Assembly: GCF_003323745.1 (NCBI RefSeq)
Contig: NZ_QOIL01000024.1
Location: forward strand, 1,866-65,865
Length of the DNA: 64,000 bases
Reading direction: 5' to 3'
DNA from: Sphaerisporangium album
GTDB taxonomy: Bacteria > Actinomycetota > Actinomycetes > Streptosporangiales > Streptosporangiaceae
Under the pieces are notes generated by a model. That model saw nothing but the letters and a program-made list of their open reading frames with translations, was not told the DNA's origin and did no database searches. This document shows, piece after piece, positions 24,278-31,964 of this stretch. A program made the translations under genes and the position numbers. Each line of letters starts with the position of its first letter. The first letter of the stretch is position 1.

Positions 24278-24904
24278 ATGGCTCGTTACACCGGAGCGGA
24301 CTGCAAGCTCTGCCGCCGTGAGAAGACCAAGCTCTTCCTCAAGGGCGCCAAGTGTGAGTCCCCCAAGTGCCCCATCGAGATCCGTCCTTACCCGCCGGGT
24401 GAGCACGGCCGCGGCCGTCCCAAGGAGTCGGAGTACCAGCTCCAGCTTCGTGAGAAGCAGAAGACGCGCCGCATCTACGGCATCCTCGAGAAGCAGTTCC
24501 GCAACTACTACGAGGAAGCCAACCGCAAGACCGGTAAGACCGGCGAGAACCTCCTCCAGATCCTGGAGAGCCGCCTGGACAACGTCGTCTTCCGCGCCGG
24601 CCTCGCCGTCTCGCGCGACGCCGCCCGCCAGCAGGTCCGTCACGGACATATCCTGGTGAACGGCAAGAAGGTCGACATTCCGTCCTACCGTGTGCGGGAG
24701 CACGACATCATCGAGGTCCGCGAGAAGTCGCGGAACCTCATGCCCTACGAGGTGGCCCGCGCCACCGTCGGCGACAGGACCGTCCCGGCGTGGCTCGGTG
24801 TCGTGCCGGACAAGCTGCGCGTCCTCGTGCACCAGCTCCCGGTCCGCCAGCAGATCGACACGCAGGTCCAGGAGCAGCTGATCGTCGAGCTCTACTCCAA
24901 GTAA
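24278..24904 (+). CDS. rpsD: 30S ribosomal protein S4
   Basis: 208 aa. Primary 16S rRNA binder and RNA-polymerase-associated antitermination factor. Zinc-type N-terminus with CKLCRREK and CESPKC. The S4 RNA-binding domain is near residues 98-160 ([20 protein letters not shown]). ATG 24278, 14 nt after AGGAGA. In E. coli S4 controls the alpha operon. The 121-bp gap to rpoA carries a strong hairpin. Confidence 0.98.
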   Translation: MARYTGADCKLCRREKTKLFLKGAKCESPKCPIEIRPYPPGEHGRGRPKESEYQLQLREKQKTRRIYGILEKQFRNYYEEANRKTGKTGENLLQILESRLDNVVFRAGLAVSRDAARQQVRHGHILVNGKKVDIPSYRVREHDIIEVREKSRNLMPYEVARATVGDRTVPAWLGVVPDKLRVLVHQLPVRQQIDTQVQEQLIVELYSK

Positions 24905-24923
24905 GAGCTCGCAGGCCGTCCGA

Positions 24924-24960
24924 AGGGCGTGTCTCCTCCGATCCGGAGGCGGCACGCCCT
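24924..24960 (+). promoter_or_regulatory. Two-part hairpin between rpsD and rpoA
   Basis: Outer stem AGGGCGTG / CACGCCCT (8 bp), 3-nt internal loops, inner stem CCTCCG / CGGAGG (6 bp) with loop ATC. 19 bp after rpsD. It may be an attenuator that sets the rpoA level relative to the ribosomal proteins. Confidence 0.6.
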
Positions 24961-25025
24961 GGGTGGTTGGAAGAACCGTCGCGGTGGTCAAATAGCGGGC
25001 CCCGCGGAACCAGGGGAGAACCCAC

Positions 25026-26042
25026 ATGCTGATCGCACAGCGTCCCTCCCTCCTCGAAGAGTCGATCGAGGAGACCAGGTCGCGGTTCGTCATCGAGCCG
25101 CTGGAGCCGGGCTTCGGCTACACCATCGGCAACTCGCTGCGGCGCACGCTGCTGTCCTCCATCCCGGGGGCGGCGGTCACGAGCATCCGCATCGAGGGCG
25201 TGCTGCACGAGTTCTCGACCGTGCCCGGGGTCAAGGAAGACGTCACCGACATCATCCTCAACCTCAAGGCGCTGGTCGTGTCGTCCGAGCACGACGAGCC
25301 CGTTGTGATGTACCTGCGCAAGCAGGGGCCCGGCGAGGTCACCGCCGCCGACATCGCGCCGCCCGCCGGTGTCGAGGTGCACAACCCCGACCTGCACATC
25401 GCCACGCTGAACGGCAAGGCGAAGCTGGAGATGGAGCTGACCGTCGAGCGCGGCCGAGGCTACGTCTCCGCCGCCCAGAACAAGCAGCCCGGCCAGGAGA
25501 TCGGCCGCGTTCCCGTCGACTCGATCTACTCGCCGGTGCTCAAGGTCACCTACAAGGTCGAGGCCACCCGAGTCGAGCAGCGCACCGACTTCGACCGCCT
25601 CATCCTGGACGTCGAGACCAAGCCGTCGATGAAGCCCCGCGACGCGGTGGCCTCCGCCGGCAAGACGCTGGTCGAGCTGTTCGGCCTGGCCCGTGAGCTC
25701 AACGTCGAGGCCGAGGGCATCGACATCGGCCCGTCGCCGACGGACGCGGCGCTCGCCGCCGACCTCGCGCTGCCGATCGAGGAGCTGAACCTCACGGTCC
25801 GCTCCTACAACTGCCTCAAGCGCGAGGGCATCCACACGGTGGGCGAGCTCGTCGCGCGCAGCGAGCAGGACCTTCTGGACATCCGGAACTTCGGTGCCAA
25901 GTCCATCGAAGAGGTCAAGCAGAAGCTGCACGAGATGACGCTGGCCCTGAAGGACTCCCCGCCCGGGTTCGACCCGACGGCCGTCGCCGGCGGCGACTAC
26001 GACGACGACGACGCCCGTTACGTCGAGACCGAGCAGTACTGA
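25026..26042 (+). CDS. rpoA: DNA-directed RNA polymerase subunit alpha
   Basis: 338 aa. N-terminal dimerisation and assembly domain (about 1-230; [20 protein letters not shown] near 31-50). The C-terminal domain spans about 252-305 with the UP-element/activator contact residues Arg259, Asn262 and Lys292 ([26 protein letters not shown]). An acidic tail [17 protein letters not shown] ends the protein, as in related actinobacteria. ATG 25026 after GGGGAGAACCCAC. Confidence 0.98.
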   Translation: MLIAQRPSLLEESIEETRSRFVIEPLEPGFGYTIGNSLRRTLLSSIPGAAVTSIRIEGVLHEFSTVPGVKEDVTDIILNLKALVVSSEHDEPVVMYLRKQGPGEVTAADIAPPAGVEVHNPDLHIATLNGKAKLEMELTVERGRGYVSAAQNKQPGQEIGRVPVDSIYSPVLKVTYKVEATRVEQRTDFDRLILDVETKPSMKPRDAVASAGKTLVELFGLARELNVEAEGIDIGPSPTDAALAADLALPIEELNLTVRSYNCLKREGIHTVGELVARSEQDLLDIRNFGAKSIEEVKQKLHEMTLALKDSPPGFDPTAVAGGDYDDDDARYVETEQY

Positions 26043-26086
26043 TCTTCGGGGCGCCCGGCTTCACCGCTTCTCGCAGTTCCACGTCA

Positions 26087-26244
26087 ACGGGAGCCCCGGA
26101 GCACCGACTCCGAGGCTCCCTGCCCGACTCCGGTACCTGACACGGCCGGAGCGGGTCATCCGAGAACGGGAGTCCTGGGGTTCCACCCCCAAGGCTCCCG
26201 GCCCGACCCCGGTACCTGACACGGCCGGAGCGGGTCATCCCAAA
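26087..26244 (+). repeat. Tandem duplication of a 79-bp leader-RNA unit upstream of rplQ
   Basis: Unit 1 is 26087-26165 and unit 2 is 26166-26244. Each begins with a 12-bp hairpin: GGGAGCC-C-CGGAG / CTCCG-A-GGCTCCC in unit 1 and GGGAGTC-C-TGGGG / CCCCA-A-GGCTCCC in unit 2, both with 6-nt loops and the same C/A mismatch. All stem differences keep pairing. The second half (26114-26161 versus 26193-26240) is nearly identical, with two changes. Unit 2 ends 11 bp before the rplQ start and overlaps its AAAGGAG ribosome-binding site. Confidence 0.9.
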
Positions 26245-26255
26245 GGAGATAGACC

Positions 26256-26822
26256 ATGCCCAAGCCTGCCAAGGGCGCACGTCTCGGCGGCAGCCCGGCT
26301 CACGAGCGGCTGATCCTGGCGAACCTCGCCACCCAGCTGTTCCAGCACGGCCGCATCCGCACCACCGAGACCAAGGCCAAGCGCCTCCGGCCGCTGGCCG
26401 AGCGTCTGATCACCAAGGCCAAGAAGGGCGACATCCACAACCGCCGCCAGGTCCTGACCGTGGTGAAGGACAAGGGCGTCGTGCACCACCTGTTCACCGA
26501 GATCGCTCCGACCTTCGCCGAGCGTCCCGGTGGCTACACCCGCATCACCAAGCTCGGCCCCCGCAAGGGCGACAACGCCCCCATGGCGCTGATCGAGCTG
26601 GTGAGCGAGCCGCTGAACGCCGCCAGGGTCACCACCCGTACGGCTCCCGCCGCCGCCGCTCCGGCCGCGCCCGCCGAGGAGATCGTCGAGCTTCCCGAGA
26701 ACGACGTCCCCGCCGATTCCTCCTCGGAGGCCCCGGCCGACGCCGCGCCCGCGGACGAGACCCCCGCCGGCGAGAACGCGGCCGCGGACGAGAAGACCGA
26801 GTCCAAGAAGGACGAGGCCTGA
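26256..26822 (+). CDS. rplQ: 50S ribosomal protein L17 with acidic tail
   Basis: 188 aa. The core L17 (about 118 residues: [20 protein letters not shown]... to [12 protein letters not shown]) is followed by a ~70-residue Ala/Glu/Asp/Pro-rich tail ending [12 protein letters not shown]. Similar tails occur in other actinobacterial L17s. AAAGGAG at 26242-26248 is the ribosome-binding site. Unlike typical alpha operons the gap from rpoA is long (213 bp) and holds the duplicated leader unit, suggesting dedicated control of rplQ. Confidence 0.97.
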   Translation: MPKPAKGARLGGSPAHERLILANLATQLFQHGRIRTTETKAKRLRPLAERLITKAKKGDIHNRRQVLTVVKDKGVVHHLFTEIAPTFAERPGGYTRITKLGPRKGDNAPMALIELVSEPLNAARVTTRTAPAAAAPAAPAEEIVELPENDVPADSSSEAPADAAPADETPAGENAAADEKTESKKDEA

Positions 26823-26837
26823 TCGGGCAGTGGTGAT

Positions 26838-26858
26838 GCCGGGATCTTCCGTCCCGGC
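26838..26858 (+). terminator. First hairpin after rplQ
   Basis: 7-bp perfect stem GCCGGGA / TCCCGGC with loop TCTTCCG, 15 bp after the rplQ stop. Confidence 0.55.
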
Positions 26859-26876
26859 CGATGATCGATCGCGAAA

Positions 26877-26911
26877 CGGGCCCAGCGCACTCGACCGGTG
26901 CGCTGGGCCCG
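26877..26911 (+). terminator. Main terminator after rplQ
   Basis: 14-bp perfect stem CGGGCCCAGCGCAC / GTGCGCTGGGCCCG with a 7-nt loop, the longest uninterrupted stem in the ribosomal clusters. It ends the alpha operon before truA. Confidence 0.85.
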
Positions 26912-26963
26912 CGTCGTTCACCGACCCGTCTGGAGAGCCTTCACCGTCCCGAGAGGAGGAACC

Positions 26964-28067
26964 GTGACCCCCGGAACCGCTGACGACGCCCGCGAGGCCG
27001 CGGCGACGTCTTCGCGCGCTTCCGTCGCGCCCGCGCCCGTCCCCGAGTCCGCGCCTGTTCCCGGGTCCGGCCTCGCGCCTGGGCCTGAGTGCGCGCCTGA
27101 GCCTGCGTGCGAGGCCGCGCCCCGGCGCGCGTGCGAGGCCGCGCCCGAGCCTGCGTCCGAGGCCGGGTTCGTGCCTGAGGCCGGGGCGGACGCGGGGGAG
27201 CCGACCGTCCGGCTGCGCCTCGACCTGAGCTACGAGGGCACGGACTTCTCGGGATGGGCCCGGCAGCCGGGGCTGCGCACCGTCCAGGGTGAGCTGGAGA
27301 AGGCCCTAGGCCGGATACTGCGCCTGGACCCGCCTCCCTCCCTGACCGTCGCCGGGCGTACGGACGCCGGCGTGCACGCCCGCGGACAGGTGACCCACGT
27401 CGACATCCCCGTCGCGTCGCTCAGGGCCACCGAGGGACGCCGGAGCGAGTCGGCGGCCCCCATGAGCATGGCTGAGCGGCTCTCTGCGCTCACGCGGCGC
27501 CTCGCGGGTGCCCTGCCCCTGGACGTACGGGTGAACGCCGTCACAGAGGCTCCTGAGGGCTTCGACGCCCGCTTCTCCGCGCTGTCCCGCAGGTACGCGT
27601 ACCGGGTGTGCGACGCGCCTGGGGGCGTGGACCCCCTGCGCAGGAGCGAGGTCCTGTGGTACCCGCGCCCCCTGGACCTCGGCCGCATGAACGCGGCCGC
27701 CGCCCGGCTCGTCGGGGAGCACGACTTCGCCGCGTTCTGCAAGCGCCGTGACGGCGCCACGACCATCCGGGAGCTCCAGCGGCTGGAATGGGCGCGCGAG
27801 GAGGATGGGATGCTCGTCGCCACCGTGGTCGCCGACGCGTTCTGCCACTCGATGGTCCGCGCGCTCGTCGGCTCGCTGCTCGCCGTCGGCGAGGGCAACC
27901 GGCCGGTCGAGTGGCCGGGAACCGTCCTCGCCAACGCCGTGCGCGACTCCGGGGTCAACGTGGCCCCCGCCCTGGGCCTGTGCCTGGAAGAGGTGCGTTA
28001 CCCCGCCCCCGAGGACCTGGCCGGACGCGCCCGGCGGACCCGGCGCGTCCGAACCCTCAGCCGCTGA
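26964..28067 (+). CDS. truA: tRNA pseudouridine synthase A with N-terminal extension
   Basis: 367 aa; TruA is usually ~250-290. Makes pseudouridine 38-40 in tRNA anticodon arms. The catalytic Asp134 is in [11 protein letters not shown], and the fold starts near residue 81 ([20 protein letters not shown]). The first ~80 residues are low complexity, rich in Ala/Pro/Glu/Cys with repeats such as CEAAP and [11 protein letters not shown] 26964 is taken because GAGGAGGA lies 6 nt upstream; the internal GTG at 27171 has no comparable site. The extension has no known role. Confidence 0.93.
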   Translation: MTPGTADDAREAAATSSRASVAPAPVPESAPVPGSGLAPGPECAPEPACEAAPRRACEAAPEPASEAGFVPEAGADAGEPTVRLRLDLSYEGTDFSGWARQPGLRTVQGELEKALGRILRLDPPPSLTVAGRTDAGVHARGQVTHVDIPVASLRATEGRRSESAAPMSMAERLSALTRRLAGALPLDVRVNAVTEAPEGFDARFSALSRRYAYRVCDAPGGVDPLRRSEVLWYPRPLDLGRMNAAAARLVGEHDFAAFCKRRDGATTIRELQRLEWAREEDGMLVATVVADAFCHSMVRALVGSLLAVGEGNRPVEWPGTVLANAVRDSGVNVAPALGLCLEEVRYPAPEDLAGRARRTRRVRTLSR

Positions 28068-28228
28068 GCCGCCACCCGGTACGTACGCCAAGGGGCGCAT
28101 GGCACCGGCCGGGGAGCGCACTCCAGGTCGGACCTACTCCGGGTCGGACCCGCTTCACTCCGGCCGGGACCCCTCGGCTCCCGGCCAGGCCAATGCCGAG
28201 GGGCGGGTCGTCTGTCGGGTCGGAAGGA

Positions 28229-31200
28229 TCAGCCCGTGACGCGCTTTTGTATGACCTGGGCGGTGTAGTCCCGGAAAGCGCCGCTGATGGGGCCGAGGTC
28301 CTTTTCCTGGGTCGTCGGGGTGTGGCCGTCGCTGTAGGTGGCGAAGCTGAAGACGATGTAGCGGCCCCACACGAGACCGGCCGCGTAACCGCCGGAGATG
28401 TCGGCCTTGTCCGCGCCGCTCCCCGCCGCCCCGGCCAGTCCCCGGAACCAGAGGGTCTTCGCCAGGTCCTTCTTCTTGTCCACCGCGACGGCGGCCTCCT
28501 TGGTCGGGAACACCGCGATGCCCGTGGTCACGGCGTACTGCCGTTTGCTGTCCACGTACGTCGCCCGCAGGATCCGGCTGCATCCGGCCTTCTTCAGCGC
28601 CTTGGCGTACGCGCCGACGGCGGCCTTATCCCACTGGGCGGTGATGTTCACCTTCGTCCGGACGAACGCGCGCCCGCCGACCGACACCTTCTGCCGGGCG
28701 AACGCCTCCTTCAGCGTCAGCTTCTTCGGGTCGGTCTTCTCCGAGTTGAGAACCGTCGTGACGGCCGGGGACGGCTCGGCCGAGGGCAGGTCCGTGGGCT
28801 CGGGGATCACGACGTCCACGGACGGGAGCGGGTCCGGCATCGCCGCCGGCGTGGCACCGCCTCGGTCGAAGGCCTGGAACCCGAAGACGGCCCCGGTGCC
28901 GATCGCGGCGACGGCCACGGCGGCCCCGGCGACCAGGAGGAGCCGCTTGCGCGAGGACGAGGCGGGCGGCGGGGAGCTCGTCCCCGCCGGAAGCTCCGGA
29001 ATGGCGCCCGGGGGGACGAACGGCGGGCGTTCGACGACGGGACCGGACGACGGCCGGTCGGCACGGAAGCCGGTCGCGGACGAGCCCGCGCGGACGGACC
29101 GGGCCGGGACGATCTCCTTGCTCGGGGACGTGGCCGGGGAGGCGGCCGCGGGTGAGGACGCGGCGGCGGACCGCGTTCCCAGGCCGCCGTTCGGCGACGG
29201 TGATGCCGAGCCGGCCGGTGATCCCGCCGCACCGCCGGGCGCGGCTTCTGACCCGGGGACAGAGGGCGTGCCCAAGGTCTCCGGGGGCGTGCCCGCCGGG
29301 CGAGCCGGTGACCTGCGGGTGAGGGCGTCGCTGGTCACGGGGGCGGGGGGGAGCGGCGTACCAGGGGCAGGCGGCCCGGCCGTGAGACCACCTGAGCGGG
29401 ACGGGCCCGTGCCCGGCCCTGTGGACGATCCTGCGGGGGACGTCGGCGAGCCCAGGGTCGGCGCGGCCGGGGACGGCCACGGGGGCAAGGACACCGGGGC
29501 CGGAGGAAGGGGTGTGCCCGGGCGGCGTCCCGGAGGAGCCGCGGGCTTCGGCGGGGGGCCGGCCTGGGAACGCGGGAGGGGCATGCCCTTCCGGCCCGTG
29601 GGAGGTTCGCCGCCGGAGGAGTCCCGCGCCGGGGGAGGCGGCGTCTCCGGAGACGGAACCGAGGCGGGTGCGGCGGGCCGCGGCGCGGGGATGGTGGGCG
29701 TGGGGGCCGGCATCGGCGGGGGAGACGGCGCGGGCACCGTGGGAGCCGGCACGGGGCCGGGGGACGGGATCGGGGGCGCGGGCTTCGGACCGGGGCCGTC
29801 GGGGCCGGGTGTCCGGGGGGCCGGCCCCTCGGGGCCGGCGGCTTCCGGGGCCGCGCTGGGCGCGTCCTGAGCGGGGGCGGGCGCGTCGGCGGGTGACGCG
29901 GGGCCGGTGGCCGGCGGTGTCCGCGGCGCGGTGACCGAACTCGGTGAGTCGAGCGGGTCGGGGGCAGACGTCAGCAGGTCTCCGTCGGGGGAGGCGGCGC
30001 CTCCCAACGGGACCGGCGAAAGGGACGGAGTCATACCGGCGGCACTCGTCCCTGGTGACGAAGTGGTGCCTCCGGCGTACGTGTCGCCGGCCGACGTAGC
30101 CGTACTCCCGAGGTCTGTGCCCCCGGGTGGCGGAGCGATGGCGTCGGCGAGTGCGTCCCCGGCCGGAGCGGTGCCGTCCGGGCCTGCGCCCCCGGGGAAC
30201 GGGAAGGTGGCGGTCGGGTACTCCGGCTGTGTCCCCATGACGGGGACGGGCGTCCTCGGGACGCGGATCGTGGTCTCTCCGGGGAGGGACTGCGACCGGC
30301 CGGTGGCGGGGATGGTGCTCTCGCCCACCAGGCCGCCGCCTTCCGATCCCGCCGCCGGTTCCGCGGAACGCTCGCCCTGGCCGGGGGAGGGTGTCAAGGG
30401 CCAGACGGGAACGTCGCCCGGCTCGCCAGGACGTACGGGCCCCGTCCGCTCGGCGGGCGACGCACCGGGGAGACCTGACACGGCGGACGCCCCAGAAGGG
30501 GCCGAGTCAGCAGGGGCCGAGGCGGAGGGGCCCGAGCCGAAAGAGTCCGAGCCGAAAGAGTCCGAGCCGGAAGAGTCCGAGCCGGAAGGGGCCGCGTCGG
30601 AAGGGGCCGCGTCGGCAAGGGCCGGGTCGAGAGGTGCGCCACGCGTGTCCCGCGCCGGGGGCGGAGTCCCTGGCGGCGTCCATGGCGCGTCCTGCGGCAC
30701 GGCCCCGGTACCGGTCCAGGGGACGTCCTGTGGGGAGGATCCTGGCCCGGCCCACGCGCCCGGCGATGCCGGAGGCGCCTCGGCGGGCAGCACGACCGGA
30801 GCGGCCCACATGGGCACCTCGCCCGCGTGCGGGTGTGTCGAACCGGCGGGGCCGTGTGCGGGAGCGGGCGAGCCACCAGGGAGCCCCGAGGTAGAGGTGT
30901 GCCGGCTCGTCGGGTCGGGCGGAGCGGCGGGGGTGCCTGGAAGGGCGGTCGCGGAGGTCTGCCAGGTCGCCGGGTCGGGCGGGCCGACGGGGGCGTTCGG
31001 GGAAGCGGGCGCGCTACTCGGGACGCCTGAGGCAGAGGTCTGCCGGCTCGTCGGGTCGCCGAGCGCCTTCGGGTCGCCTGGGAGCGGCGAGGTGGATGTC
31101 CGCCAGGCGGACGGGTCCGGCGAACCGGTGGGGGGGTGTGTTGAGTTGCTGGAAAGGCCGGAAATAGCCGAAATGGCCGGGGTGTCGGGGAGTCCTGGAG

Positions 31201-31873
31201 TAGCCGAGCCGCCCGAAGCGGAGATCTGCCGGTTCGTGGGGCTCGACGAACCGGCGCCTCCTGGCCAGGGTTCCATCACCGGCTCGCCGCGTCGTGCGTC
31301 CGATGCCGCTGCGTTGGTCGAGAGCGCAGGGGAGGCCGGGGTGGTCGGGGGCGCGGGCCGGTCGGTGTGTGCGGAGGGCCACGGTGGTGTGTGGGGAGTG
31401 CGGGACGACGGGGTGGCCTGGGCCGGTTGACCGAACCAGTCGTACTCGCTGGGGAAGCGCTCGTCGGCGGGCCAAGGCTGGGCGTCGCCGCGGCCCCACG
31501 ACGCCGGCCTGCCCCACGACTCCGGAACGCTGGAGGCGGCCGTACCGCCTCGGGTCGCCGGGCCGGTCGAAGCCGCCGGGGTCTCCGGGACACCAGGGCC
31601 GGCAGGAGCCGCCGGGGCCGCCGAAGTCCCTGGTCCGCTCGGAGGTGGGAATGATGAGAGCCGCGGGGCTGCCGGGGCCGGACTGGCCTGGGGGTGGTCA
31701 GGAGGGAGCAGATGAGGGGGCGCCGGAGGGCTTGGGGTGTGTTCGGGCACGGGCACGGCGGGGAAGGCCTGGCCGAAGCTGGGGGGTGGCATTGCCGGAG
31801 CCCCCGAACTCTCGGTCTCTCGCTCGTGCTCGGATCCGGAATCCTGGCCACGCATACGCGGAAGCGTATCCAC
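28229..31873 (-). CDS. Large proline-rich single-pass membrane protein
   Basis: 1214 aa. Residues 1 to ~970 are disordered and Pro/Ser/Ala/Thr/Gly-rich, with internal repeats (DPTSRQTSASG, DPATWQTSATALPG, DPTSRHTSTSGLPG; SGSDSFGSD). Then a basic stop-transfer RKR, a transmembrane helix (~978-997) and an extracytoplasmic domain of ~210 residues. That domain is homologous to the end of the neighbour at 31965-34067 (LTLKEAFARQKVSVGGRAFV; KKAGCSRILRATYVDSKRQY). GTG 31873 starts the longest frame; ATG 31855 is an alternative. No function assigned; possibly an envelope-spanning or surface sensor protein. Confidence 0.8.
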   Translation of the reverse strand: MDTLPRMRGQDSGSEHERETESSGAPAMPPPSFGQAFPAVPVPEHTPSPPAPPHLLPPDHPQASPAPAAPRLSSFPPPSGPGTSAAPAAPAGPGVPETPAASTGPATRGGTAASSVPESWGRPASWGRGDAQPWPADERFPSEYDWFGQPAQATPSSRTPHTPPWPSAHTDRPAPPTTPASPALSTNAAASDARRGEPVMEPWPGGAGSSSPTNRQISASGGSATPGLPDTPAISAISGLSSNSTHPPTGSPDPSAWRTSTSPLPGDPKALGDPTSRQTSASGVPSSAPASPNAPVGPPDPATWQTSATALPGTPAAPPDPTSRHTSTSGLPGGSPAPAHGPAGSTHPHAGEVPMWAAPVVLPAEAPPASPGAWAGPGSSPQDVPWTGTGAVPQDAPWTPPGTPPPARDTRGAPLDPALADAAPSDAAPSGSDSSGSDSFGSDSFGSGPSASAPADSAPSGASAVSGLPGASPAERTGPVRPGEPGDVPVWPLTPSPGQGERSAEPAAGSEGGGLVGESTIPATGRSQSLPGETTIRVPRTPVPVMGTQPEYPTATFPFPGGAGPDGTAPAGDALADAIAPPPGGTDLGSTATSAGDTYAGGTTSSPGTSAAGMTPSLSPVPLGGAASPDGDLLTSAPDPLDSPSSVTAPRTPPATGPASPADAPAPAQDAPSAAPEAAGPEGPAPRTPGPDGPGPKPAPPIPSPGPVPAPTVPAPSPPPMPAPTPTIPAPRPAAPASVPSPETPPPPARDSSGGEPPTGRKGMPLPRSQAGPPPKPAAPPGRRPGTPLPPAPVSLPPWPSPAAPTLGSPTSPAGSSTGPGTGPSRSGGLTAGPPAPGTPLPPAPVTSDALTRRSPARPAGTPPETLGTPSVPGSEAAPGGAAGSPAGSASPSPNGGLGTRSAAASSPAAASPATSPSKEIVPARSVRAGSSATGFRADRPSSGPVVERPPFVPPGAIPELPAGTSSPPPASSSRKRLLLVAGAAVAVAAIGTGAVFGFQAFDRGGATPAAMPDPLPSVDVVIPEPTDLPSAEPSPAVTTVLNSEKTDPKKLTLKEAFARQKVSVGGRAFVRTKVNITAQWDKAAVGAYAKALKKAGCSRILRATYVDSKRQYAVTTGIAVFPTKEAAVAVDKKKDLAKTLWFRGLAGAAGSGADKADISGGYAAGLVWGRYIVFSFATYSDGHTPTTQEKDLGPISGAFRDYTAQVIQKRVTG

Positions 31874-31964
31874 AGTCGGAGATCGGCATACCGTTATGGG
31901 CGTTTCCGGGTCTAGCTCACAACCACTATGTGCGCTTATGGGTGCTTTTGAGGGGAATTCGGGG

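Noticed and set aside
30530-30605. 15-bp direct repeats that could suggest a CRISPR or satellite
   Set aside because: They are in-frame codon repeats encoding Ser/Gly/Asp/Phe units of the Pro-rich protein; no spacers.
28398-31430. Long plus-strand open frames opposite the 1214-aa Pro-rich protein
   Set aside because: The minus-strand product has a transmembrane helix and a domain shared with its neighbour; the plus-strand products are only Gly/Ala/Pro low complexity.
31865-31873. GTATCCACA, one mismatch from a DnaA box
   Set aside because: Single imperfect match at the start of a coding region, without promoter context.
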